DNA of 64,000 bases from Nocardiopsis coralli (GCF_014892575.1 NZ_JADBGI010000007.1:124001-188000), one strand, 5' to 3'. Counted from the stretch's first letter, positions 16,099-24,787 are shown. A program made the numbers and translations. The notes: generated by a model from the letters alone, not told the origin.

Positions 16099-18129
16099 GT
16101 GAACTCACCCCTCGCTCCACCGACCAGACCCGTCTCCACCCTCCTCGTGGCCAACCGCGCCGAGATCGCCCGCCGCATCACCCGCACCTGCCGGGACCTG
16201 GGCGTCGCGGCCGTGGCCGTCTACACCCCCGGCGAGGAGGGAGCCCCCCACGTCACCGACGCCGACGCCGCCGTGCGCCTGGACGTGCCCGAGGGCCGCG
16301 GCGCCGTCGACGCCTACCTCGACCCGCACGCCCTCGTGGACGCCGCCCGCACCGCCGGCGCCGACGCCGTCCACCCCGGGTACGGGTTCCTGTCGGAGAA
16401 CGCAGCTTTCGCCCGCGCCGTGCTCGAGGCCGGCCTGACCTGGGTCGGGCCCCCGCCCGAGGCCATCGAGGAGATGGGCGCCAAGACCCGCGCCAAGGAG
16501 CTCGCCCGCGAGGCCGGGGTCCCCGTCTCCGAGGCCCTGACCGCCGAACAGGTCGAGGGTGCCCACCTGCCCGTGCTCGTCAAGGCCTCCTCCGGGGGCG
16601 GCGGCCGCGGAATGCGGGTGGTGCGCGACCTGGAGAGCCTGGCGGAGGAGGTCGACCGCGCCTCCGCCGAGGCCGCCTCCGCCTTCGGCGATCCCACCGT
16701 GTTCTGCGAGCCCTACGTCGAACTCGGCCGCCACGTCGAGGTGCAGGTCCTGGCCGACACCCACGGCACCGTCTGGGCGGTGGGCGAACGCGACTGCTCG
16801 GTGCAGCGCCGCCACCAGAAGGTCGTGGAGGAGGCGCCCGCGCCCGGCCTGGGCGACGCACTCCGGGAGACCCTGCACGGGGCCGCACGCCGCATGGCCG
16901 AACGCATCGGTTACGTGGGCGCCGGGACCGCCGAGTTCCTCGTGCCCGTCGCCGAGGACGGCACCCCCGGCGACCCGGTCTTCCTGGAGATGAACACCCG
17001 CCTGCAGGTCGAACACCCCGTCACCGAGTGTGTGACCGGCCTGGACCTGGTCGAGTGGCAGATCCGCGTGGCCGAGGGCGAGCACCTGCCCGAGGGCGGC
17101 CCGCCCGCACCGCGCGGCCACGCCGTCGAGGTGCGCCTGTACGCCGAGGACCCCCGCAACGACTGGCGCCCGCGCACCGGAACCCTGCACGCCTTCGAGG
17201 TCCCGGCCGCCACCTGCGTCTTCACCCCGCTCACCGAACCCGGTGTGCGGCTGGACAGCGGTGTGGCCGCCGGTGACAGCGTCGGCACCGACTTCGACCC
17301 CATGCTCGCCAAGGTCGTGGCCGTGGGACGCGACCGCCGCGACGCCCTGCGCCGGCTCAGCTCCGCCCTGGCCGGCGCCCGGGTCCACGGCGTCGGCACC
17401 AACCGCGACCTGCTCGTGCGGACCCTGCGCCACCCCGCCTTCGCCGCAGGGGCGCCGCACACCGGGTTCCTCTCCGGCGACCGGCTGACCGCCCTGGCCC
17501 AGCCGCTGGCCGACCGCGCCGCCGAGCGCCTGTCCGCACTGGCCGCGAGCCTTTCGGCGGCCGAGGAGGCCCGCTCCCGCACCCCGGTCCCCGCCGGGAT
17601 CGCGGCGAACTGGCGCAACCTCACCTCCCAGGCGCACACCCGCCGCCACACCACCGACGAGGGGCACGAGCTCACCAGCGCCTACCGCACCTCCGGCGGC
17701 GCCTACCTGCCCGACCAGGAGGGCGTGCGCGTGCTCTCGGCCCGCCCCGGCCACGTGGTCCTGGAGGCCGACGGGGTGCGCCGCGGGTTCGGCGTGCACG
17801 TCCATCCCGGCTCCGACCACGTGCACGTGGAGTCGGCGCTCGGCGCCCTCACCCTGGTCCCCGTCGACCCGCTGCCCTCACCCGAGGCGGTCGTCGACCC
17901 CGGTGCCCTGCCCGCACCCATGCCGGGCACCGTCACCTCGGTCGGGGTGACCGTGGGGGAGAAGGTCTCCGAGGGCCAGACCCTGCTGCGCATGGAAGCG
18001 ATGAAGATGGAGCACCGCGTCACCGCCCCCGCCGCCGGTGCCGTCCGGGAGATCCCGGTCGCGGAGGGGCAGAAGGTCTCGGCCGGCACACCGCTGGCCG
18101 TGCTCGACTACGAAGGGCAGGACTCATGA
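16099..18129 (+). CDS. Acyl-CoA carboxylase, biotin carboxylase/BCCP (alpha) subunit
   Basis: Start GTG 16099 (NSPLAPPTRPVSTLLVANR) is 70 bp after the beta subunit. The 676-residue protein contains the biotin carboxylase ATP-grasp (VHPGYGFLSENAAFA near 95, KASSGGGGRGMRVV near 170, ERDCSVQRRHQKVVEEAPAP, EMNTRLQVEHPVTE) and, at the C-terminus, a biotinyl domain with the EAMKMEH motif whose Lys carries biotin. The length and BC-BT-BCCP order are those of LiuD/AtuF/AccA-type alpha chains. It charges biotin with bicarbonate for the preceding carboxyltransferase. Its stop overlaps the next ATG by 4 bp. Confidence 0.95.
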   Translation: MNSPLAPPTRPVSTLLVANRAEIARRITRTCRDLGVAAVAVYTPGEEGAPHVTDADAAVRLDVPEGRGAVDAYLDPHALVDAARTAGADAVHPGYGFLSENAAFARAVLEAGLTWVGPPPEAIEEMGAKTRAKELAREAGVPVSEALTAEQVEGAHLPVLVKASSGGGGRGMRVVRDLESLAEEVDRASAEAASAFGDPTVFCEPYVELGRHVEVQVLADTHGTVWAVGERDCSVQRRHQKVVEEAPAPGLGDALRETLHGAARRMAERIGYVGAGTAEFLVPVAEDGTPGDPVFLEMNTRLQVEHPVTECVTGLDLVEWQIRVAEGEHLPEGGPPAPRGHAVEVRLYAEDPRNDWRPRTGTLHAFEVPAATCVFTPLTEPGVRLDSGVAAGDSVGTDFDPMLAKVVAVGRDRRDALRRLSSALAGARVHGVGTNRDLLVRTLRHPAFAAGAPHTGFLSGDRLTALAQPLADRAAERLSALAASLSAAEEARSRTPVPAGIAANWRNLTSQAHTRRHTTDEGHELTSAYRTSGGAYLPDQEGVRVLSARPGHVVLEADGVRRGFGVHVHPGSDHVHVESALGALTLVPVDPLPSPEAVVDPGALPAPMPGTVTSVGVTVGEKVSEGQTLLRMEAMKMEHRVTAPAAGAVREIPVAEGQKVSAGTPLAVLDYEGQDS

Positions 18130-19298
18130 CCGGCGCCATGACCTTCACCGAACCGTCCGAACGCACCGAACTCCGCGCCGCCGTGTCGGCCTTCGCCTCC
18201 GAGTACGGGCAGGAGTACTACCGCGCCCGCGCCAAGGAGGGCGCCTACCTCACCGAGCTGTGGAAGCGGGCCGGCGAGCTCGGCTACCTCGGCGTCAACA
18301 TCCCCGAGGAGTACGGCGGAGGGGGCGGCGGCATCGGCGACCTGGGCGCCGTCCTGGAGGAGCTCAGCGCCGCCGGCTGCCCGACCCTGATGATGGTGGT
18401 CTCCCCGGCCATCTGCGGCACCGTGCTGTCGCGCTTCGGCACCCCCGAACAGAAACAGCGGTGGCTGCCCGGCCTGGCCGACGGCTCCGCGATCATGGCT
18501 TTCGGCATCACCGAACCCGACGCCGGCTCCAACGCCCACCGCATCACGACCACCGCCCGCAAGGACGGCGACGAGTGGGTGCTGAACGGGCGGAAGACCT
18601 TCATCTCCGGCGTCGACGTCGCCGACGCGGTGCTCGTGGTCGGCCGCATCGAGGACGAACGCACCGGCCGCCTGTCCGCGGCGCTGTTCGCCGTGCCCAC
18701 CGACACCCCCGGCTTCGAGAAACAGCAGATCGAGATGGACCTGGTCAGCCCCGACCACCAGTTCCAGCTCTTCCTGGACGACGTGCGCCTGCCCGCGGAC
18801 GCGCTGGTCGGCGACCCCGACGCCGGGCTCCTGCAGCTCTTCGCCGGGCTCAATCCCGAACGCATCATGGCGGCCTCGCTGTCCACCGGCACCGCACGGC
18901 ACGCCCTGGCCAGGGCCGTGGACTACGCGCAGGACCGCGTGGTCTGGCGCGACACCCCGATCGGCGCACACCAGGGCCTGTCGCACCCGCTGGCCCAGGT
19001 GAAGATCGAGATGGAGCAGGCGCGGCTCATGACCCAGTTCGCGGCGCTCCGCTACGATTCCGGCGACGACGCGGGGGCGGGCGAGGCCGCGAACATGGCC
19101 AAGTACGCTGCCGCCGAGGTCTGCGTGCGCACGGTCGACCAGGCCGTACAGACCCTGGGCGGCAACGGCCTGGCGAGCGAGTACGGGCTGGGCGCCGCCC
19201 TCACCTCCGCACGGCTGTCGAGGATCGCCCCGGTCAGCCGGGAGATGATCCTCAACTACGTGGCGCAGCAGTCGCTCGGCCTGCCCAAGTCGTACTGA
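18126..19298 (+). CDS. Acyl-CoA dehydrogenase, isovaleryl-CoA dehydrogenase-like active site
   Basis: The 390-residue FAD flavoprotein starts at ATG 18126, overlapping the carboxylase stop; MTF six bases later... residue 5 is an alternative start. FAD/substrate motifs are present: MAFGITEPDAGSNAHRI (124-140) and WVLNGRKTFISG. The C-terminal position where medium-chain enzymes carry the catalytic Glu (YEGT) reads IAPVSREM here. Instead Glu245 in GLNPERIMAA sits where isovaleryl-CoA and long-chain dehydrogenases place their base. It would make the 2,3-enoyl-CoA that the carboxylase uses, consistent with leucine or acyclic terpenoid breakdown. No enoyl-CoA hydratase or lyase follows in the operon. 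Confidence 0.9.
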   Translation: MTGAMTFTEPSERTELRAAVSAFASEYGQEYYRARAKEGAYLTELWKRAGELGYLGVNIPEEYGGGGGGIGDLGAVLEELSAAGCPTLMMVVSPAICGTVLSRFGTPEQKQRWLPGLADGSAIMAFGITEPDAGSNAHRITTTARKDGDEWVLNGRKTFISGVDVADAVLVVGRIEDERTGRLSAALFAVPTDTPGFEKQQIEMDLVSPDHQFQLFLDDVRLPADALVGDPDAGLLQLFAGLNPERIMAASLSTGTARHALARAVDYAQDRVVWRDTPIGAHQGLSHPLAQVKIEMEQARLMTQFAALRYDSGDDAGAGEAANMAKYAAAEVCVRTVDQAVQTLGGNGLASEYGLGAALTSARLSRIAPVSREMILNYVAQQSLGLPKSY

Positions 19299-19368
19299 CC
19301 GAGGACACCGGCCGGGCCGGGCGCACCGACCTGCGCCCGGCCCGGCCCCGCACGTGGGAGGCGCGCCC

Positions 19369-19986
19369 GTGGAGACCGGACGGGTACAGGAGCCCAGGCA
19401 GGAACGCAGCAGGGCCACCCGAGCCCGCCTGTTGGAGTCGGCGGTGGCCCTGCTGGCCGAGCGCGGGGTGCCCGGGACGACGGTGGGCGCGGTCGCCGAA
19501 CGCGCGGGTGTCTCGCGCGGGGCGGCCCAGCACCACTTCCAGACCCGCGAGGATCTGTTCGTGGCCGCCTTCGACAGCATGGCCGACGGGCTCATCACGG
19601 GGCTGCGGCGCCTCATGGAGGACCTGCCCGAGGGGCCGGGCCGGGTCGAGGCGATGGTGGTGCTGCTCTTCGACGTCTTCAGCGGGACCGAGTTCCAGGC
19701 CGCGTTGCAGTTGTGGACCGGCGCGGCCAGCGACCCCGACCTCTACCCCCGGGTGGTGCCGCTGGAGCAGCGTGTGGGGCGCGAGGCCCACCGCGCCGCC
19801 GTGGAGGTGCTGGGCGCCGACGAGTCCGTGCCGGGTGTGCGCGAGACCGTGCAGGCCACCCTGGACCTGGCCCGCGGGTTGGGGCTGGCCAACCTGCTCA
19901 CCGACGACACCGCCCGGCGCCACCGCATCGCCCGCCAGTGGGCCGCGATGCTCGAACGCGAGCTGGAGCGCAGCCCCGCCGCCTGA
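19369..19986 (+). CDS. TetR-family transcriptional regulator
   Basis: I choose GTG 19369 because GGGAGG at 19356-19361 is spaced 7 nt from it; a GTG five codons earlier lies before that site. The 205-residue protein has an N-terminal TetR helix-turn-helix (RARLLESAVALLAERGVPGTTVGAVAERAGVSRGAAQHHF split across 20-60) and an all-helical ligand-binding domain with LWTGAASDPDLYPRV. It lies 70 bp after the acyl-CoA dehydrogenase in the same direction and is the obvious candidate repressor of the AtuA-carboxylase operon, with an acyl-CoA or terpenoid-derived effector. That target is inferred from position only. Confidence 0.9.
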   Translation: METGRVQEPRQERSRATRARLLESAVALLAERGVPGTTVGAVAERAGVSRGAAQHHFQTREDLFVAAFDSMADGLITGLRRLMEDLPEGPGRVEAMVVLLFDVFSGTEFQAALQLWTGAASDPDLYPRVVPLEQRVGREAHRAAVEVLGADESVPGVRETVQATLDLARGLGLANLLTDDTARRHRIARQWAAMLERELERSPAA

Positions 19987-20095
19987 GGGGTCCCCGGGCC
20001 CGTGGGAGGGGCTGCGACCGGGGCGCGTCGAGCGCTCCGCCAGGGTCGAAGGTCCCGAGGACACGCCCCGGTTCGTGGAGGCTTATCATCGAACC

Positions 20096-20113
20096 GGTTG
20101 GCACGGACCAACC
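20096..20113. promoter_or_regulatory. Inverted repeat GGTTGG-N6-CCAACC upstream of the 20146 gene
   Basis: A perfect 6-6-6 dyad lies 32 bp before the GTG start at 20146, just after a -10-like TATCAT at 20084-20089, so it would overlap the transcription start. It may be an operator, possibly for the adjacent TetR protein; nothing else tests this. Confidence 0.35.
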
Positions 20114-20145
20114 CGGAGTAAAGCGATCCAACTGGACAAGGCGGT

Positions 20146-20775
20146 GTGTCGGTGAGTGCGGAGACGGGCGGGGACCTCCCCGGCCTGGCCGGACGGGCGT
20201 TGAACGCGTTCGCGGAGAGTGCCACGCGCACCAGGGACCGCGACGCCCTCATGGACTCGGCGTTCGCGGCCCTGTTCGACCTGTACCGGGCCACGACCCC
20301 GGCACACCGGAGCTCGCCAGGGTTCCGCGAGTTCGCGGGCAACCTCGCCGAGCTGTTGGCCCAGGGCAACAACCCCGACCGTCTGGGCCTGTACGTCGTG
20401 CGCAGCGAGACCGCGGCGGAGAACGGACGGCACGAGGGCTACCGGCCAGCCTGCTGGCGGCGGTCGATGCTGCAGATCCTCGGCGACGAGTTCGTGCCCT
20501 GGTCGGTGGTCCTGCGCCCCCGTGACGTCGACGCCATCACCCGGATCGACGACGCCCTGGCCGAGGTCGCGGTCGACGCCGGCATCACGACCGAGGACGA
20601 GGTGCCCTCCTGGGTCCCGGACTCGCACTGGTGGTGGTGGGAACCGGTCCGCCTGAGGTCGGGTGATGAGGGTGTCGCTCCGGGGTCCGAGCCGGGTGCC
20701 GAGCCGGACCCGGGGCCGGGCCCGCAGGGGCACGGGGGCGAGACCGTCGTGGAGACGACCCGCACCGAGAATTGA
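20146..20775 (+). CDS. Uncharacterised soluble protein
   Basis: I do not recognise the family. The 209-residue protein (GTG 20146, with GTG 20152 as alternative; no strong Shine-Dalgarno) has a helical N-terminal half with ALMDSAFAALFDLYRATTPAH and FAGNLAELLAQGNNPDRLGLY. A middle region follows, with CWRRSMLQILGDEFVPWSVV and LRPRDVDAITRIDDALAEV. A tryptophan cluster HWWWWEPV lies near residue 170, before a low-complexity Pro/Gly/Glu tail. There is no signal peptide or membrane helix. It lies between the TetR gene and two hairpins at 20782-20846. Codon use fits its neighbours, so it is probably real. Confidence 0.6.
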   Translation: MSVSAETGGDLPGLAGRALNAFAESATRTRDRDALMDSAFAALFDLYRATTPAHRSSPGFREFAGNLAELLAQGNNPDRLGLYVVRSETAAENGRHEGYRPACWRRSMLQILGDEFVPWSVVLRPRDVDAITRIDDALAEVAVDAGITTEDEVPSWVPDSHWWWWEPVRLRSGDEGVAPGSEPGAEPDPGPGPQGHGGETVVETTRTEN

Positions 20776-20781
20776 GGCTTC

Positions 20782-20846
20782 CGTCCCCGGCGTGACCGGG
20801 GACGACGCGTGTGCGAGCGCGCCCGGACCAGGGCCGGGCGCGCTTT
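20782..20846 (+). terminator. Two consecutive hairpins, the second with a T-run
   Basis: Hairpin 1 (20782-20804) is CGTCCCCGG/CCGGGGACG with a 5-nt loop. Hairpin 2 (20817-20843) is GCGCGCCCGG/CCGGGCGCGC with a 7-nt loop followed by TTT. Together they should end the 20146 transcript before the VOC gene's promoter. Confidence 0.7.
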
Positions 20847-20858
20847 CCAAGACCCCAG

Positions 20859-20874
20859 TAGTCAAGTTTGACTA
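20859..20874. promoter_or_regulatory. Inverted repeat TAGTCAA-GT-TTGACTA before the VOC gene
   Basis: A perfect 7-2-7 dyad lies 60 bp before the VOC start and contains TTGACT as a possible -35 hexamer; TTAGCG at 20890-20895 could be the -10. AT-rich 7-bp arms like these are typical of MarR/PadR operators, and a PadR gene lies just downstream in convergent orientation. Confidence 0.5.
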
Positions 20875-20933
20875 GAAAGGGTCGGCCGCTTAGCGTGAAG
20901 CTTCGATCAGCGGCGACGAAGGGCGGAACGGCG

Positions 20934-21707
20934 ATGACGGAGAAGAAGGCGGAGAGCGGCGAAGGGGTGGGCGTGCGCGCCAACGAGGCGGTGGTCCCGG
21001 TCCTGGGCTGCGTGGACGCCGACGCGACCGTGGACTTCTACCGGATGCTCGGGTTCCGGGTCGAGCACGACCAGCGGCGGCCCTACTTCTACATGGCGCT
21101 GGGCTGGAGCGGGCTCCACGTGCACTTCGTGGACGCGCCCAAGGGCACCGACCCGGCGAAGGAGGAGGGCGGGATCGCCCTGGTCATGGTCGACGACGTG
21201 GCCGCCTACCACGCGGAGTTCGTGGCGGGCATGCGCGCCGCCCGCGGGAAGGTGCTCGCACGCGGGGTCCCGCGCATCACCCGGTTCCGAACCGGATCGA
21301 GCCGCTTCACCCTCGTGGACCCCAACGGCAACTCGCTCCTGTTCATCCAGCGCGACGAACCCGAGGAGCTCGAGTACGGAGGCTCGCCCGAGCTCGAAGG
21401 TCTGGGCCGGTCACTGGACGAGGTGCGCATCCTCCGCGAGTACAAGACCGACGACGCGCACGCCTACCGCCGAGCCAAGTCCGGGTTCAAGCGCCACGGC
21501 GCCGACGCCCCCGCCGTGGAGCGGGCGCGCATGCTGGCGGTGCTCGTGGAGCTGGGCACCGCGGTGGGGGAGGACCCCGAGGTGATCCGCGGCCGCCTGG
21601 AGGAGCTCGACGCCATCGAGCTCACCGGTGAGGAACAGGCCGAGGCCGCCGGGGACCTGGACGCGGTCGAGGAGACCCGGCGCTGGTTCGCCGAGGGCGG
21701 CGGCTGA
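20934..21707 (+). CDS. Glyoxalase/bleomycin-resistance (VOC) family protein with C-terminal extension
   Basis: Start ATG 20934 follows GAAGGGCGG. Residues about 18-145 form one VOC module: VVPVLGCVDADATVDFYRML, YFYMALGWSGLHVHFVD, RFTLVDPNGNSLLFIQRDE; the last motif carries the usual C-terminal metal-ligand region. A single module implies a dimer. The remaining about 110 residues are charged and helical (EVRILREYKTDDAHAYRRAK, RARMLAVLVELGTAVGEDPE) and resemble no domain I can name. Family members bind or modify small electrophiles or antibiotics. A dyad lies in its promoter and a PadR gene faces it 22 bp beyond its stop. Confidence 0.85.
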   Translation: MTEKKAESGEGVGVRANEAVVPVLGCVDADATVDFYRMLGFRVEHDQRRPYFYMALGWSGLHVHFVDAPKGTDPAKEEGGIALVMVDDVAAYHAEFVAGMRAARGKVLARGVPRITRFRTGSSRFTLVDPNGNSLLFIQRDEPEELEYGGSPELEGLGRSLDEVRILREYKTDDAHAYRRAKSGFKRHGADAPAVERARMLAVLVELGTAVGEDPEVIRGRLEELDAIELTGEEQAEAAGDLDAVEETRRWFAEGGG

Positions 21708-21729
21708 GCCGTCGGTCCCGGTCCAGGGG

Positions 21730-22329
21730 TCAGACCTCCTCGGTGAACACACCCTCGTAGGGTTCGCCCTCCTCGCCCGCGAAGACGTGGGCCCCGGCCT
21801 CGATGCGCTCGATCAGGCCGCGGGTCCACACCGCCGACGCCTCGGCCGTGCGCACCCACAGGTCCATGATCTCGCCGATGTGGCCCAGGGAGGTCGGGCC
21901 GTCCTCGGGGGAGTAGTACTCGGAGACCGACGCGTGCCAGGCCCACAACCCGTCCAGGCGTTCCCGGAGCAGGGCGGCCACCTCGTCCCGGGGCAGGTCG
22001 ACCATGAAGCCCAGGCCGGCCGAGAGCACGTCCACTTTGGTGTCGGGTGACGAGAGCGCCCCGCGCAGCAGGGTGAAGAACGTGTGCGTGCCCTCGTCGG
22101 TGATGCTGTACACCACGCGCGGCGGGCCGCCCGCCGCAGAGGGTTCGACCTCGTGCGCGACCAGGAGTTCCTGGCGGGCCAGCTGCTTGAGGGCATGGTA
22201 GATCGACCCGGGTTTGGCGCTGGACCATTCGTGCGCGCCCCAGGACTCGAGGTCGCCGCGCACCTGGTACCCGTGGGCCCTCCCGTGGTGGCGTACCGAA
22301 CCCAGTACCAGCAGCCGGATCGCCGACAT
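21730..22329 (-). CDS. PadR-family transcriptional regulator
   Basis: ATG 22329 (MSAIRLLVLGSVRHHGRAHGY) is chosen because GAGAGAGGG precedes it at a good distance; GTG 22347 is in frame upstream. The 199-residue protein has the PadR winged helix: HGYQVRGDLESWGAHEW, KPGSIYHALKQLARQELLV and the wing GGPPRVVYSITDEGT. The C-terminal half is the helical dimerisation domain (LLRERLDGLWAWHASVSEYY). It lies convergent to the VOC gene. PadR proteins usually repress detoxification or efflux genes and themselves, so the 20859-20874 dyad and its own promoter are candidate sites. Confidence 0.9.
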   Translation of the reverse strand: MSAIRLLVLGSVRHHGRAHGYQVRGDLESWGAHEWSSAKPGSIYHALKQLARQELLVAHEVEPSAAGGPPRVVYSITDEGTHTFFTLLRGALSSPDTKVDVLSAGLGFMVDLPRDEVAALLRERLDGLWAWHASVSEYYSPEDGPTSLGHIGEIMDLWVRTAEASAVWTRGLIERIEAGAHVFAGEEGEPYEGVFTEEV

Positions 22330-22409
22330 TCCGACGCCCTCTCTCACCTCGACGGCGGGCGCGGCCGTGCACGGCCGCGCCCGTCCAACACCTCAGCTGT
22401 GTCCGGGAC

Positions 22410-24386
22410 TCAGCCCTGGCCGCGCTCGGGGACCGGGTCCCCCTGGCGGTCGTGCTCGCGGCCCAGCGCGATGGGCGCGGCCAGCCACTCGTCGCGCAGC
22501 CCGAACGCGTCCACCAACTGCACCGCGTACGGGCGCAGGCCCCGGCACAGCTCGTTGACGGCCGCGGTCACCTGCTTGGCGCGCGCGGTCGACAGGCGCT
22601 CGTGCTCGAGGAACCAGGCGCGGTCCTCCTCGATCACCGACATCACGTAGAGGTCGCACACCCGGTTGAGGAGCTTGGCCGTGGAGGTGTCGCCACACCG
22701 GTCGATGCCGGCCACGAACGCCTCCAGCACCACACGTTCCATGTGCACCCGGCCGGCCCGCAGCACGTGGTCCTGGGCGTGGTTGAAGACCTCGAACCCG
22801 TCGCTGCCGTCCTTCTTCGCACGCCTGATGCGCGAGGCCAGGCCCTCCACGACGTGCTTCTCGCGGTCCTCCAGCAGCTCCAGCTGCCAGCCGCGGTTGT
22901 ACAGGCTCGTGTTGCCGCTCCGGCCCGGCGCGGCCGCCACGAGGCGGTCGATCAGCGGCACCGCGGCCGTGCGCTCGATGACCGTCTCGAAGACCTTGTT
23001 GGCCATGAACCGGGCCAGGCCCATCTGGTCGAGGTCGCCGAACGCGTCCTGGAAGTTGGTCAGCAACCCCTTGGTGAGCTGCTGCAACAGGACGGTGTTG
23101 TCGCCCTCGAACGTGGTGAAGATGTCGGAGTCGGCCTTGAGCTGCGGGATCCGGTTCTCGGCCAGGTACCCGGCGCCGCCGCACGCCTCGCGGGCCATCT
23201 GGATGGTCTCCGTGGCGTGCCAGGTCGACATCGCCTTGAGCCCGGCCGCACGGGACTCCAGCTCCCGCTGGTCGTGCGGGTCGCGCTCCTCGTCCCCGTA
23301 CAGCTCGTGGAGCCGGGTGACCAGCTCCTCCTGGGCGAAGTGCAGGGCGTAGGAGCGGGCCAGCGCCGGCAGGAGCTTGCGCTGGTGCGCCAGGTAGTCC
23401 AGGATCCGCACCTCGCGCTCGGGCTCGCCGTCGGCGGCGGGGCGGGTGAACTGGCGGCGGGTGTCGGCGTAGCGCACCGCGATCGTCAGCGCCGCCTTGG
23501 CCGCGCTGCCCGCACCGCCGGCCACGCTGATGCGGCCTCGGATCAGCGTTCCCAGCATCGTGAAGAAGCGCCGGTTCTTGCTCTCGATCGGGCTGGTGTA
23601 GGCGCCGTCCGGTCCCACGTCCCCGTACTTGTTGAGGAGGTTGGTGCGCGGTACCCGAACCTGGTCGAACCAGAGGCGGCCGTTGTCGACACCGTTGAGG
23701 CCGGCCTTGGGCCCGCAGTCCTCGATGGTCACACCCGGCGCCGCGCTCCCGTCGTCGTTTCGGATCGGAACCATGAGCGCGTGCACCCCGTGATCGATCC
23801 CCGCGCTCTGCAGCTGGGCGAAGACCACGGCCATGCGCCCGTCCCGGGCGGCGTTGCCGATGTAGTCCTTGCGCGCCGACTCGTCGGGCGTGTGGACCAC
23901 GAACTCCTCGGTCTTCGGGTCGTAGGTGGCCGTCGTGCGCAGGCTCTGCACGTCCGAGCCGTGCCCGGTCTCGGTCATCGCGAAGCATCCGGGGATGTCC
24001 AGCGACATCACACCCGGCAGGTACTCGCGGTGATGGCGTTCGGTGCCCAGCGCGTTGATCGCCCCGCCGAACAGGCCCCACTGGACGCCCATCTTGACCA
24101 TGAGCGACAGGTCGGACACCAGCATCTCGAAGGCCACCACGGAGGCGCCCACGTCGCCGGAACCACCGACCTCCTCCGGGAACCCGTAGGTCTGCATCCC
24201 GGTCTCGGCCAGTTTGGCGAGCCGCTCGGTGGTCAGGGTCCGGTGGTCCTCCATCGACAGCCCGTTGACGGGGGCGAAGTCCTCGCCCTGGAGCAGGTCG
24301 CGCGCACGCTCGCGCACGTGCGCCCACCGTCCGTCGAGCAACCCCCGAAGCTCGGAGTCGTCGGCTCGTAGCGGCTGTTCGGTCAT
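22410..24386 (-). CDS. Acyl-CoA oxidase/dehydrogenase family flavoprotein
   Basis: The 658-residue protein is much longer than a 380-residue acyl-CoA dehydrogenase and has the acyl-CoA oxidase plan. Residues 134-146 read CFAMTETGHGSDV (flavin site) and 401-411 ACGGAGYLAEN. Glu427 in TFEGDNTVLLQQLTKG is the expected catalytic base. The C-terminal about 220 residues are the second helical bundle. ATG 24386 follows AAGGGGGA. It would oxidise acyl-CoA to 2,3-enoyl-CoA, with oxygen or an electron-transfer flavoprotein as acceptor; bacterial members of this clade have been annotated either way. It is monocistronic, divided from the small Xre gene by about 58 bp. Confidence 0.9.
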   Translation of the reverse strand: MTEQPLRADDSELRGLLDGRWAHVRERARDLLQGEDFAPVNGLSMEDHRTLTTERLAKLAETGMQTYGFPEEVGGSGDVGASVVAFEMLVSDLSLMVKMGVQWGLFGGAINALGTERHHREYLPGVMSLDIPGCFAMTETGHGSDVQSLRTTATYDPKTEEFVVHTPDESARKDYIGNAARDGRMAVVFAQLQSAGIDHGVHALMVPIRNDDGSAAPGVTIEDCGPKAGLNGVDNGRLWFDQVRVPRTNLLNKYGDVGPDGAYTSPIESKNRRFFTMLGTLIRGRISVAGGAGSAAKAALTIAVRYADTRRQFTRPAADGEPEREVRILDYLAHQRKLLPALARSYALHFAQEELVTRLHELYGDEERDPHDQRELESRAAGLKAMSTWHATETIQMAREACGGAGYLAENRIPQLKADSDIFTTFEGDNTVLLQQLTKGLLTNFQDAFGDLDQMGLARFMANKVFETVIERTAAVPLIDRLVAAAPGRSGNTSLYNRGWQLELLEDREKHVVEGLASRIRRAKKDGSDGFEVFNHAQDHVLRAGRVHMERVVLEAFVAGIDRCGDTSTAKLLNRVCDLYVMSVIEEDRAWFLEHERLSTARAKQVTAAVNELCRGLRPYAVQLVDAFGLRDEWLAAPIALGREHDRQGDPVPERGQG

Positions 24387-24444
24387 GGTGTGGTCCCCCT
24401 TCTAGCGCCTGTGCCCCAACGTTATGGGAGAGACGCGGGGGACG

Positions 24445-24732
24445 TCAGACCGCTACCTGCGATGGCCGGTCGGGTGCGGGGGAGGGCGCCGCGGTGTCGG
24501 CCCGCTGCGCGAGCTCGTCCAGCGACACCCCGAGGGTGCGTGCGATGGCCGCGACGGTGAAGAACCCGGCGCTGGGGATCCGCCCGCCCTCGATCTTGCG
24601 GAGGGTCTCGACCGAGATGCCCGCGCACCGGGCCACCTCCACCATCGTGCGCTCGGCGCGCGCCTGCCGCAGCAGGGCGCCCAGGGCACGGCCGCGCTCG
24701 ATCTGGTCTGCGCTCAGCGGTTCTCGAACCAT
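24445..24732 (-). CDS. Small Xre-family helix-turn-helix regulator
   Basis: The 95-residue protein starts at ATG 24732 (MVREPLSADQIERGRALG). A single HTH_3 domain spans about residues 12-76: ALGALLRQARAERTMVEVAR, CAGISVETLRKIEGGRIPSAG (recognition helix region) and VAAIARTLGVSLDELAQRAD. The last 18 residues are a Pro/Ala-rich tail. No sensor domain is present, so it probably acts as a dimer or with a partner. It lies upstream of, and in the same direction as, the acyl-CoA oxidase-like gene, which is its likeliest target. Confidence 0.85.
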   Translation of the reverse strand: MVREPLSADQIERGRALGALLRQARAERTMVEVARCAGISVETLRKIEGGRIPSAGFFTVAAIARTLGVSLDELAQRADTAAPSPAPDRPSQVAV

Positions 24733-24787
24733 GCCGTGCAGTGTAACCCCGCCCGGCGCGCCCGGACCCGGGACGAACGGGCCCCGT

